DNA of 64,000 bases, from NCBI GenBank assembly GCA_902802045.1, contig CADCKQ010000004.1:62001-126000 (forward strand). Reading direction: 5' to 3'. The notes below the pieces were generated by a model. It did no database searches. It was not told the origin of the DNA and worked only from the letters and a program-made list of their open reading frames with translations. Below are positions 50,790 to 58,870 of the stretch, piece after piece; positions within the stretch are counted from its first letter, which is position 1; the number at the start of each line of letters is the position of its first letter. The DNA is from Oscillospiraceae bacterium. GTDB taxonomy: Bacteria > Bacillota > Clostridia > Oscillospirales > Oscillospiraceae. Made by a program: the position numbers and the translations under genes.

Positions 50790-52229
50790 ATGATAATACT
50801 GTATCTGCTCATAGCGGTTTTAGTGATCCTGGCGGCCGTCGTTATTGGAAGGACCGTGAGATTCAAAGCTCCGGCAGGGGAGAAGAAGGAAACACAGAGC
50901 GTTGAATATGACAGCGACAAAGCCGTATCAAATCTTCAGGCGCTGGTACGCTGCAGGACGGTGTCCTATTACGACCACAGTCTCGAGGACAACGCGGAAT
51001 TCGACAAGCTCATCGGCTTGCTTCCCGAGCTCTATCCCAATTTCTGGAAGACATGCCCTCTGACGAGATTTGACGGAAGAGGCCTTCTCTTCAAGTGGGA
51101 GGGGAAAAAGCACGACAGGGCCTCGGTAATGATGGCACATTACGATGTTGTGCCCGTAAACGAGAGCGGATGGACAAAGCCTCCCTTTGACGCGCTGATA
51201 GATGAGAACGGCATCATGTGGGGAAGAGGGACCCTGGACACAAAGAACACCTTCAACGCCTCACTTACGGCTGCCGACCATCTGATAGCGAAAGGTTTCG
51301 TCCCCGAGCACGACGTGTATTTCGCATATTCCGGCGGGGAAGAGATAAACGACGAGGGAGCTGTCAATATAGTGAAATGGTTCTCGGAGCAGGGCATAAG
51401 GCCCGCGCTCGTTCTCGATGAAGGCGGAGCGGTGGTCCAGGATGTATTTCCCGGAGTAAAGCGCCCCTGCGGCATGGTCGGTATAGCCGAAAAGGGAATG
51501 ATGAACGTGAAATTCACTGCGAAGTCCGCCGGCGGGCATGCGAGTGCTCCGAAGCCCGGTTCTCCGCTGGTGCGCCTCTCGAGAGCTGCCGTAAAGCTTG
51601 AGGAGCATCCGTTCAAATACCATATGACCAAGCCCGCGGCGGAGATGTTCAACACTCTCGGCAGACACTCGTCCTTCCTCTACAGGATGATCTTTGCCAA
51701 TTTCTGGCTCTTCGGAGGTCTGTTCGACATGATCTGCAAAAAGGGCGGGGGCACGATAAACGCGCTGATGAGGACGACGGTTGCGCTCACTCAGAGCAAG
51801 GGTAGCAGCGCTCCGAACGTTATTCCTCCCGAGGCTGAGATGATAGCGAACCTGAGGCTCAATCCCGAGGACAGTATCGCTTCGGCCAAAGAATATCTGA
51901 GAAAAGTCATAGACGACGACAGCATCTCCATCGAGGTCGGAGATTCCATGGAGCCCAGTCCCATTTCCGAGACGGACTGTGAGGCCTGGAACAAAGTGGC
52001 GGAGAGCGTATCGGAGACCTGGGACGGCTGCATCGTCTCTCCTTATCTCATGGTCCAGTGCTCGGACAGCCGCCACTACAGGGATATCTCAAACCATGTT
52101 TATAAATTCAGCGTCGCCGACATGACAGCGGATCAGCTGGAGAGCATACACGGAAACGACGAGCATATCAGCGTCTCGACGGTCAGAAAGGCCTCCGAGT
52201 TCTATATAAGACTTCTTTCCAGGTGCTGA
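50790..52229 (+). CDS. M20-family metallopeptidase (PM20D1-like)
   Basis: A 479-residue zinc hydrolase with an N-terminal membrane helix (2-20). Motifs: HYDVVPV at 117-123, GRGTLDTKNT near 149, SGGEEINDEGA near 187 and a lid domain in the middle. It should cleave N-acyl amino acids or dipeptides. The membrane anchor is as in PM20D1-type members. GAAAGGAG precedes ATG. It is divergent from the DUF5058 pair and followed six bases later by an AlkZ-related gene. Confidence 0.9.
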   Translation: MIILYLLIAVLVILAAVVIGRTVRFKAPAGEKKETQSVEYDSDKAVSNLQALVRCRTVSYYDHSLEDNAEFDKLIGLLPELYPNFWKTCPLTRFDGRGLLFKWEGKKHDRASVMMAHYDVVPVNESGWTKPPFDALIDENGIMWGRGTLDTKNTFNASLTAADHLIAKGFVPEHDVYFAYSGGEEINDEGAVNIVKWFSEQGIRPALVLDEGGAVVQDVFPGVKRPCGMVGIAEKGMMNVKFTAKSAGGHASAPKPGSPLVRLSRAAVKLEEHPFKYHMTKPAAEMFNTLGRHSSFLYRMIFANFWLFGGLFDMICKKGGGTINALMRTTVALTQSKGSSAPNVIPPEAEMIANLRLNPEDSIASAKEYLRKVIDDDSISIEVGDSMEPSPISETDCEAWNKVAESVSETWDGCIVSPYLMVQCSDSRHYRDISNHVYKFSVADMTADQLESIHGNDEHISVSTVRKASEFYIRLLSRC

Positions 52230-52235
52230 GAGACG

Positions 52236-52898
52236 ATGAGATTTTCCACAGTCAGAAGCAAGGACGATTTCGTCCGGCTCGTAAAAAGGGCAGGGATCCT
52301 GCCCTGCTTCGTAAATGAACTGGAGGGCTTTTCGGCAGAGGAGCATATAGCCCCGGAGTACTGGTTTCCAGAAGAGGGAGAGGGCTTCTGGGAGTGGAAA
52401 GGGCCCGTAATAAGGGACTCGGGCTGCGCCTACGGAAAGCTCTTCAAGGGCAGAGCCAGTTTCATGACCCTGGAGTATTACAGGGAGTTTGCAAACTACA
52501 GACGCAACGGTTATGATTTCGACGCGCTGGTCGACGAGGGCCTTGCAAGATACAGGGACATTGACGTCTACAACAAGCTCAGCGAGGCGGGTTCGATACT
52601 CTCGACGGATCTCATGCATATGTGCGACATGAAATCCTTCAACGATTCGATAGTGCATCTGCAGAGGCTCGGCTATGTCATAATCGCGGACTTCGAGTAC
52701 CGTGTCAACAAGAGGGGAGAACTCTACGGCTGGGGCGTCACCAGGTACGAGACGCCAGAGTATCATTTTGGAGCGGCGTTTACGGATAAGGTCTATGAAC
52801 ACAGTCCCGAGGAGTCGAAGGAGATACTTATAGACAGGATAGAATACCTGCGCCCGAAGGCGTCGTTTGAGGAGATCGAAAAATTCGTAAAAAGATAA
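52236..52898 (+). CDS. AlkZ-related protein
   Basis: A 220-residue protein matching the AlkZ-related group: GILPCFVNELEGFSAEEH, APEYWFPEEGEGFWEWKGP, and ANYRRNGYDFDALVDEGLARYRD. It shares the winged-helix-like fold of AlkZ/YcaQ DNA glycosylases but lacks their catalytic motif as far as I can see, so glycosylase activity is doubtful. It is co-transcribed with the M20 peptidase. Confidence 0.75.
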   Translation: MRFSTVRSKDDFVRLVKRAGILPCFVNELEGFSAEEHIAPEYWFPEEGEGFWEWKGPVIRDSGCAYGKLFKGRASFMTLEYYREFANYRRNGYDFDALVDEGLARYRDIDVYNKLSEAGSILSTDLMHMCDMKSFNDSIVHLQRLGYVIIADFEYRVNKRGELYGWGVTRYETPEYHFGAAFTDKVYEHSPEESKEILIDRIEYLRPKASFEEIEKFVKR

Positions 52899-52908
52899 TA
52901 AAAATCTG

Positions 52909-52938
52909 TTGACAAACAGAGTTAGACATGTTAAACTC
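52909..52938 (+). promoter_or_regulatory. Promoter with a metalloregulator-like palindrome
   Basis: TTGACA (52909-52914) and TAAACT (52932-52937) have a 17-base spacer. The spacer and -10 are covered by the near-palindrome GAGTTAGACATGTTAAACTC (52919-52938), and a second dyad AGTTA-N8-TAACT follows at 52946-52963. The look is that of DtxR/IdeR/MntR-type iron or manganese boxes, but the exact regulator is not known. Confidence 0.5.
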
Positions 52939-52943
52939 TAGCC

Positions 52944-53168
52944 AAAGTTAAACGCAACTAACTTATTTGTTTAAAACGTAACTCTTCTTTGAAAGCTGCC
53001 GGCCGCCATCCGGTAAAGTTTGAGACATTTTGATAACCTTCCTTACAATTAACCTTCCTCTCTTTTCACTTTCCAAGATCCATCCCTTTCCTGTCGGATC
53101 ACTTCCTTCAGATACCCTCCGTATATAAAAAGAAATGATGCAGAGCTTTCACTGCGTCATTTCTTTTT
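52944..53168 (+). ncRNA. Candidate C-rich small regulatory RNA
   Basis: About 225 nt between a strong promoter and an intrinsic terminator, with no credible ORF. The 5' part can form a GC-rich hairpin around CCGGCCGCCATCCGG. The middle is single-strand-like and pyrimidine-rich, with two direct repeats of TAACCTTCCT (near 53034 and 53050) and further TTTCC, CCCTTTCC, CTTCC and CCCTCC blocks, each complementary to Shine-Dalgarno cores. C-rich loops that pair with ribosome binding sites are the hallmark of Firmicute sRNAs such as FsrA and RsaE. Target genes are not known. Confidence 0.5.
53127..53168 (+). terminator. Terminator of the candidate sRNA
   Basis: AAAGAAATGATGCAG pairs with CTGCGTCATTTCTTT around AGCTTTCA, followed by TTTTT. 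Confidence 0.85.
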
Positions 53169-53231
53169 CCGTTTTATTTTGCTTTCCTCTGTGCTATAAT
53201 TCTTTCAATGATCTCGAAGGGGGATATGAAA

Positions 53232-53939
53232 ATGCTCACACTGCTCTCATCGGTTCCCAAAATAATGATCGCCGCGGCGGTACTTCCCGCTATGGTACTG
53301 CTGATCTATGTCTACAGAAAGGACGTCACGGAAAAGGAGCCGGGCAATCTGCTCTTTAATCTCCTGCTGCTCGGCGCGCTGTCGACTGTCTTTGCCTCAA
53401 TGACCGAACTTCTCGGTCAGCATGTTCTCGACAGTATCAGCTTTGAGTCCGAGACTATGAAAAACGCGATCCTCTGCTTCATCGTCGTGGCGCTCTCCGA
53501 GGAGGGCTTCAAATATCTTCTTCTGAGGTACAGGACCTGGAAAGAGCCGAACTTCAACTGCACCTTCGACGGGGTCGTTTACGCGGTATTCGTCTCAATG
53601 GGCTTCGCGATCATAGAAAACATCAAATATGTTTTCGCCTACGGGCTCGCCACTGCTCTTGTCAGAGCCGTCACGGCGGTCCCCGGGCACGCCTGCTTCG
53701 GCGTTTTCATGGGAGTCTTCTACGGGCTTGCCAAACGCCACCAGTCAGATCCGGACGGAGGCGCCGCCTGCAGGAAATACGGAATCGCCGCTTTAGTTGT
53801 TCCTGTACTGCTCCACGGCCTTTATGATTTTACAGCCACCTCGTCACAGGTGTACATCTTCTTCGCTGTTATCATCGCTATCATGTTCGCCGCGGTGAAG
53901 GCTGTAAATGCCGCCTCTCGAAACGACAGCTACGTCTGA
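53232..53939 (+). CDS. PrsW-family intramembrane protease
   Basis: A 235-residue polytopic protein. The conserved EExxxK motif is SEEGFKYLLLR, with YAVFVSMGFAIIENIKY and HACFGVFMGVFYG as further family blocks. PrsW proteins cut membrane-bound anti-sigma factors or related targets. The start at MLTLLSS is chosen because AAGGGGG lies eight bases upstream; two ATGs just before are possible. It is a single gene, convergent with the MotB-like gene. Confidence 0.87.
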   Translation: MLTLLSSVPKIMIAAAVLPAMVLLIYVYRKDVTEKEPGNLLFNLLLLGALSTVFASMTELLGQHVLDSISFESETMKNAILCFIVVALSEEGFKYLLLRYRTWKEPNFNCTFDGVVYAVFVSMGFAIIENIKYVFAYGLATALVRAVTAVPGHACFGVFMGVFYGLAKRHQSDPDGGAACRKYGIAALVVPVLLHGLYDFTATSSQVYIFFAVIIAIMFAAVKAVNAASRNDSYV

Positions 53940-53942
53940 TAA

Positions 53943-54911
53943 TTAATTCCCGCTGCTCGCTTGCGCCGAGCGGACGACATCGCTGTCAGCGAGGTCCAGC
54001 TTGAGGTATTCGTTGACGATCTCGAGGACGGTCTCATCCTTCAGGATCATCGAGATCTCGATCCTTCTGTTCTCGGCCCTGCCTTCGTCGGTCGAGTTGC
54101 TCGCCACAGGCCTCGTCTCTCCGTAGCCGGCTGCGCAGAAGTACTCGGCGTATCGGCTCAGTTTGGCGTTTCTGCCGGAGAGCAGGTAGTTCAGAACGGA
54201 ATTGGCTCTGTTCGTGGAAAGTGCCCGGTTGTCTATATCCGAGCCGATATCGTCCGTGTGACCGGAGATGACTATCGAATCGACGTATTTGGCGTTCTCC
54301 TCATCGGACAGAAACTCGGTAAATACATCTATAAGCTTATTGAGGACAGCTTCGCTGTTCTCTTTTATTTCATATGAGCCGAGATCGAACAGAACGCTCT
54401 CGCTCAGTATAATGCTCCCGTTCTCACCGATCGTGACTGTGCCCCTGTTTCCGAGCACGCTTTCCATGCTCTCTCTCATCTGCTCGAGGATCGAGAGCCT
54501 CAAAACTGCGATGGTCTGCATCTGGTTTCTCATCTCGGTGAGCTCTTCGTTGGCGGCAGAAATATACTCGGTCTGACTGAGTATCTTCTCCTCCTGCTCC
54601 TTCTGAAGGAGCTTTGCCTCCTCGAGATCGCCCAATACCAGAGCGAGCTCAGCCTTCGCGTCCTCGACATTGGCCTGAGTCTCATCGAGCTGGGTCTGAA
54701 CCAGAGTCAGCTGCGTCTCGCTGTCCGCGAGCGCCTCCTTGGTGTTTTGCAGATTGTTGCCTGTAACGAGGTTCTGTATGTAAGAGAGCAGCATCAGGAA
54801 GAACAGTATCAGCGCAAACGAGGACATCATGTCCGCATAAGACGGCCAGAAGCCCTGCTCGCCCTCCGGGGAAGCGGAGCGGGAGGCCGTTTTGACCATG
54901 CTCCTTCTCAT
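53943..54911 (-). CDS. MotB/OmpA-type motor protein
   Basis: A 322-residue protein with a cytoplasmic N-terminus, one membrane helix with the proton-channel aspartate in SYADMMSSF (Asp27), a long coiled coil (60-150) and a C-terminal OmpA-like peptidoglycan-binding domain (ISGHTDDIGSDIDNRALSTNRANSVLNYL). It pairs with the MotA/TolQ-like protein upstream (four-base overlap). This is a proton-driven stator with unknown effector; no flagellar genes are near. Confidence 0.88.
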   Translation of the reverse strand: MRRSMVKTASRSASPEGEQGFWPSYADMMSSFALILFFLMLLSYIQNLVTGNNLQNTKEALADSETQLTLVQTQLDETQANVEDAKAELALVLGDLEEAKLLQKEQEEKILSQTEYISAANEELTEMRNQMQTIAVLRLSILEQMRESMESVLGNRGTVTIGENGSIILSESVLFDLGSYEIKENSEAVLNKLIDVFTEFLSDEENAKYVDSIVISGHTDDIGSDIDNRALSTNRANSVLNYLLSGRNAKLSRYAEYFCAAGYGETRPVASNSTDEGRAENRRIEISMILKDETVLEIVNEYLKLDLADSDVVRSAQASSGN

Positions 54912-55795
54912 TTGTTTCTTCCCTCCGCGTAGTCGCTGATCTTCTTAAGCACTGCCGAGAAATCCCTTATCGAGACGTCGAGCCTCTCGACTGTCCCGCG
55001 CAGGTTGTAGTCCACCTCACCGAATTCGTGTACTCCGTTGTTGAAGGTGCCTATGCTCCGGTCGAAATTGTACATGGTATTGTTAAGGGCATTCGTCGCG
55101 GAGGCGAGTGTCTTTTCCATGTTCTTCGAGGCGGAATCGATCGCGTTCTTCATGAGCTTGATGGCGTCTGCGTCATTTCTTGCCCTGTCGGTCGGCAGAG
55201 TAGGGGCGACGCTGTGGTCAAGCCAGAGCTCGACGGAGGTCTCCATGCTCTCACGGAGCGCTTGCGGGTTCATGATGGATTTAAGGACAGTCAGCAGTAT
55301 CGAGCAGGCGACGCCGACCAGCGATGTGTAGAAGGCGACACCCATTCCGGACAGAGCCGACATGAGTCCTCCGCCCACGCTGTCGAGAACGCTCAGCCAC
55401 TCCTCAGTATTGCTGAAGGAGATGAGCTCCGTCAGAGAGGAGACCGAGAGACTCAGCCCCAGGAAGGTTCCAAAAAGGCCCAGCGTTACGAAGAGCGAAA
55501 CAGCGCTGTTTAAAAACCTCTCGCAAAACAGCAGTCCGCCCAGGCGCGAGGAGACGCCTTCGGAGATGATGGCGGGCGTATTGGTCTCGCTGCCCCAGAT
55601 CCTGTAGGTCTCGGCATAGGATTGGTTTACATAACTAAGAAAACGACTGCTCCTGAAATCTTTTCTGATATTGGAGGATATGAGTTTGTATCTCCCGCAT
55701 ACATAGAAGAGAATAATGAGGGAGATCGCGAACAGTATCAGTATCACAGCTATTACTGCGATCCCGACTGCAGGCATGTTTTTTATGATATCCAT
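54908..55795 (-). CDS. MotA/TolQ/ExbB-like proton channel protein
   Basis: A 295-residue protein with three main helices: one N-terminal (near 10-32), two in the ExbB-like block around 95-180 (SLFVTLGLFGTFLGL and ALSGMGVAFYTSLVGVACSILL). The C-terminal part is a helical tail (200-290). With the MotB/OmpA partner it would form a proton-driven motor. Similar pairs serve as ZorA/ZorB in Zorya defence, but no zorC, zorD or zorE gene is here. Confidence 0.85.
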   Translation of the reverse strand: MDIIKNMPAVGIAVIAVILILFAISLIILFYVCGRYKLISSNIRKDFRSSRFLSYVNQSYAETYRIWGSETNTPAIISEGVSSRLGGLLFCERFLNSAVSLFVTLGLFGTFLGLSLSVSSLTELISFSNTEEWLSVLDSVGGGLMSALSGMGVAFYTSLVGVACSILLTVLKSIMNPQALRESMETSVELWLDHSVAPTLPTDRARNDADAIKLMKNAIDSASKNMEKTLASATNALNNTMYNFDRSIGTFNNGVHEFGEVDYNLRGTVERLDVSIRDFSAVLKKISDYAEGRNK

Positions 55796-55884
55796 ATTCT
55801 TTCCCCTTTCGGATAAAGGTCAGGGCAATTATACCACCTGAAAAATCCTATAATTTAATAATTTATTAAGCTTGCATATTTCTG

Positions 55885-55912
55885 AAAAGGGCGTCCGGAA
55901 ATCCCGGGCGCC
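55885..55912 (-). terminator. Terminator of the beta-helix lipoprotein gene
   Basis: On the minus strand GGCGCCCGG pairs with CCGGACGCC across GATTT and is followed by CTTTT. Confidence 0.65.
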
Positions 55913-55935
55913 GTTCTCTGTATTGTTTTCAATGC

Positions 55936-57330
55936 TTAGGGCTTTCCGCCTCCCGGGCGGCCGTGGCCTCCGCCGAAACCTCCGCCTCCGAAGCCTCCGT
56001 CAGGGGGCATCTCACCACCGGGTAATTCGCCGCCCGGCATTCCGCCTCCAGGCCCGCCGAAGCCGCCATGCATGTTTCCGAACATTCCGCCGCCCATCAT
56101 CGAGTTGCGGATTTCCGTGACCTGCTGTCCGTTCACATATACTGTCCCGCCGTTGATGGCGCCGTTTGTCGTATAGTCGAAGGGGAAATTGGCTTCAATA
56201 CTGATCTCTCCGCCGTTTATTATCAGTGAGCCGTTCGAGTCCATCGCGTCCGTGTCTCCGGCGCCCATAGTGATGCTTATTTTTCCGCCGTTTATGACGA
56301 TCGAGGATTCCACGCTGCTGCTCTTATTCGAGGCGTTGATCCCGTCATCGGAAGCAGAGACCGTTATATTTCCGCCGTTTATCTCAACGTATGTCGCCTC
56401 GAGCCCTTCTTTTGAGCTTATATTGAAGGTCCCGTCCTCGATCACGAGAGTCGTCGCAGCCTGGATCCCGTCGGATTTTGACTGTATGTTGAATGTCCCA
56501 TTTTCTATATATATATTGCCGACGGATGAGTCCTCGCCGTTCTCGCAGTGGAAGGCGTCCTTATAGGAAACAACGTCGAAGCTGCCTGCTGCGATCAAAA
56601 TGGAGTCGTTGGCCTCAAAACTGTCCTTCGCGGTTTGTACGGTATAGGTGCCACCGGTGATCTTCAGATCGTCCTTGCAGGAGACGCCGTTCCCGTCATA
56701 GCAGACTATGTTCAGAGTACCGAGCCCGTTCAGTGTGAGGTTGTCCTTCGAGAAGATCACGGCGTCTGTGTTCGTGTCCCCGTCGCTTACAAACCCCGAT
56801 GTGACCTGCAGTGTGTTCTCCGAGCCCTCAGCCGTGGTGATAAAGACCTTGTCCGCCGAGACGACATATATAACGGGGAAATCCTCATTTGAGATCTCTG
56901 CTCCCTCGAGCACTATCTGTACCTTTTCGGTGCTGTCGGCGTCGACCTTCACTGTGAAGTTTTCGGCCTTGCCGGAGAGAACATATACGCCCTCTTCTGT
57001 GATCCCGTAAGTCTTGCCGTCTTCGGCCTCTATTGAAACAGCGTCAGTAAGATCCGCTTCCTGGTTTATGTCGCGTTTTGTAAAAATGTTGTCTTCCTGT
57101 ATGTTGTCTGAAGTCTTGACCTCTTCGGCGGCAGTTTCGTCTACAGAGGAAGTGTCCGCCTTACCATCAGTTACACGGTTTTCAGTTTCAGTCACCGCAG
57201 ACGTGCTCTTTGTCTCCGTGCTTTCCTTTGACGAAGATGCAGCGGCCGCTCCGCAGCCGACGAGCATAATGCTCAGTACTAAAGCGACTGCGACGGCGAC
57301 AGTCATTTTCTTATTCAAATTATTTTTCAT
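55936..57330 (-). CDS. Carbohydrate-binding beta-helix lipoprotein (DUF4353 type)
   Basis: A 464-residue exported lipoprotein with lipobox LVGC (Cys26), a Ser/Thr/Glu linker, then a right-handed beta-helix of many GGxxTV/INGG-type rungs, matching carbohydrate-binding domain (DUF4353) proteins. The last 60 residues are Gly/Pro/Met-rich with few charges. The start has GGAGG 9 bases upstream; an open frame continuing upstream has no homology. It likely binds polysaccharide or a surface partner. Confidence 0.88.
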   Translation of the reverse strand: MKNNLNKKMTVAVAVALVLSIMLVGCGAAAASSSKESTETKSTSAVTETENRVTDGKADTSSVDETAAEEVKTSDNIQEDNIFTKRDINQEADLTDAVSIEAEDGKTYGITEEGVYVLSGKAENFTVKVDADSTEKVQIVLEGAEISNEDFPVIYVVSADKVFITTAEGSENTLQVTSGFVSDGDTNTDAVIFSKDNLTLNGLGTLNIVCYDGNGVSCKDDLKITGGTYTVQTAKDSFEANDSILIAAGSFDVVSYKDAFHCENGEDSSVGNIYIENGTFNIQSKSDGIQAATTLVIEDGTFNISSKEGLEATYVEINGGNITVSASDDGINASNKSSSVESSIVINGGKISITMGAGDTDAMDSNGSLIINGGEISIEANFPFDYTTNGAINGGTVYVNGQQVTEIRNSMMGGGMFGNMHGGFGGPGGGMPGGELPGGEMPPDGGFGGGGFGGGHGRPGGGKP

Positions 57331-57432
57331 TTTATTGCCTCCCGGGTAGATTCTGCTCCTTCGAGCGTACTCATCATACAGAGGAAACTTTAAGCGAAAC
57401 TGAAAAACCGGTGAATTAATTGTTAACAGAAA

Positions 57433-57461
57433 TTGCCATGCAGATTTAAAGATGATATAAT
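57433..57461 (+). promoter_or_regulatory. Promoter of murT and the amidohydrolase gene
   Basis: TTGCCA (57433-57438) and TATAAT (57456-57461) have a 17-base spacer. Confidence 0.65.
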
Positions 57462-57489
57462 CGCATGATAAAAAACACGGGGTATGTAT

Positions 57490-58866
57490 ATGAAAGCAAT
57501 ACTTGTATTTGCGATAACGGCTGCGAAGCTTGCCAGATGGATCTGCCGCGTTTTGAATAAAGGCGGGACTGCCCTGCCCGGAAGGATAGCCGTAAAGCTC
57601 TGCCCGGATATCTTGAAGCAGCTGGGTTCGCAGGTAAATACTGTCTGCGTGACAGGCACGAACGGCAAGACCACGACCTGCAGGATCATAGAGGAGTGCA
57701 TGAAGGAGGCGGGGCTCGACTATTTCGCAAACAGAGCGGGGGCTAATCTTCACGTAGGAATAGTAACCGAGTTCATTATGAACAGCACACTCTCCGGAAG
57801 GATGAAGAAGCACTACTGCGTGATGGAGTGCGACGAGGCGGCCTCGGTCAGAATATTCGCGGATACGCTTCCGAAGGTCATAACCGTCACGAATCTCTTC
57901 GCAGACCAGGTGGACCGCTTCGGTGACGTAAAAGGTACCGCTTCATATATTAAGAAAGCGATATCGCAGGTTCCGGAGGCTGCTCTTGTTTTGAACGGAG
58001 ACTGCCCGGTCTCGGCCTCCCTGGCTTACGGAATGCCCAACAGGACGATCCTGTTCGGATTTGAAGAGACTGCAGTCCCAAGAGATGAGATCCCCGAAAA
58101 AACGGACATCCCTTCATGTATGAACTGCGGGGAAGCACAATACGAATACAGCTACATAGTCTTCGACCACCTCGGCGGCTTTAAGTGCCCGAAATGCGGG
58201 GTACAGCGAAAGAAGGCCGATATAGGCGTTCTTGAGATCAAAGATCAAAGCGCCTCGGGCTCCAAAATAAGAGCCTCGGTATTCGGGAAAGAGGAGGATA
58301 TCTCCGTCAATCTGCCGGCAGTTTACAATATCTGTAACGCGCTCGCCGCGATAGGCTCTGCCTGCGCCCTCGGGATCGGAGAAGAGACTGCCCTTAATTC
58401 CGTAGCAGCCTTCAAGGGCGGTTTCGGGCGCATGGAAGTGCTGAATCTAGGAAAAAAAGGCGCCAGAATGATACTCGCCAAGAACAAGGCGGGCACAGAC
58501 CAGGTGATCAGATATATACAGACCCTGAAAGAACCCTTTGTCCTAAGCTTCTGCCTCAACCATCGCATCTCGGACGGCACAGATTTCTCCTGGATAGAGG
58601 AGGCGGACTACGAGGGGCTTCTGGTGGCCGGAGATCTGCTCAAAAAGGTCTATGTCTCCGGCGAGTGCTCGAAGGAGCTCTATGAAAGGCTTAAAGAGGC
58701 GGGCATCAGCGAGGATATAATGGCGATAGAAAACGATTATCAGAAGCTTGCAAGGCAGCTCAATGAAGAGGACGTGCAGATCCTGGTGATCCCGAACTAT
58801 ACAGCCATGATGGAATCGCGTGACGCGATAATAAAGCTTTGCGGCGGAGATAATTTCTGGGAGTGA
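57490..58866 (+). CDS. murT: MurT-type Mur ligase (lipid II isoglutaminyl synthase subunit)
   Basis: A 458-residue Mur ligase. P-loop GTNGKTTTC at 56-64, the Cys4 zinc ribbon typical of MurT at Cys210/Cys213 and Cys233/Cys236, and a C-terminal DUF1727 domain. MurT acts with the glutaminase GatD to amidate D-Glu of lipid II. No gatD gene follows; the next gene is an amidohydrolase. GGGG seven bases upstream suits ATG at 57490; ATG two codons earlier is possible. Confidence 0.9.
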   Translation: MKAILVFAITAAKLARWICRVLNKGGTALPGRIAVKLCPDILKQLGSQVNTVCVTGTNGKTTTCRIIEECMKEAGLDYFANRAGANLHVGIVTEFIMNSTLSGRMKKHYCVMECDEAASVRIFADTLPKVITVTNLFADQVDRFGDVKGTASYIKKAISQVPEAALVLNGDCPVSASLAYGMPNRTILFGFEETAVPRDEIPEKTDIPSCMNCGEAQYEYSYIVFDHLGGFKCPKCGVQRKKADIGVLEIKDQSASGSKIRASVFGKEEDISVNLPAVYNICNALAAIGSACALGIGEETALNSVAAFKGGFGRMEVLNLGKKGARMILAKNKAGTDQVIRYIQTLKEPFVLSFCLNHRISDGTDFSWIEEADYEGLLVAGDLLKKVYVSGECSKELYERLKEAGISEDIMAIENDYQKLARQLNEEDVQILVIPNYTAMMESRDAIIKLCGGDNFWE

Positions 58867-58870
58867 AGAT

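Noticed and set aside
53943..55795. Zorya defence system
   Set aside because: Only ZorA/ZorB-like stator proteins are present, without ZorC, ZorD or ZorE. The neighbours are a PrsW protease and a beta-helix lipoprotein.
57331..57813. N-terminal extension of the beta-helix lipoprotein
   Set aside because: The open frame continues upstream, but the signal peptide and ribosome binding site fix the start at 57330, and the extension is antisense to the murT promoter and 5' end.
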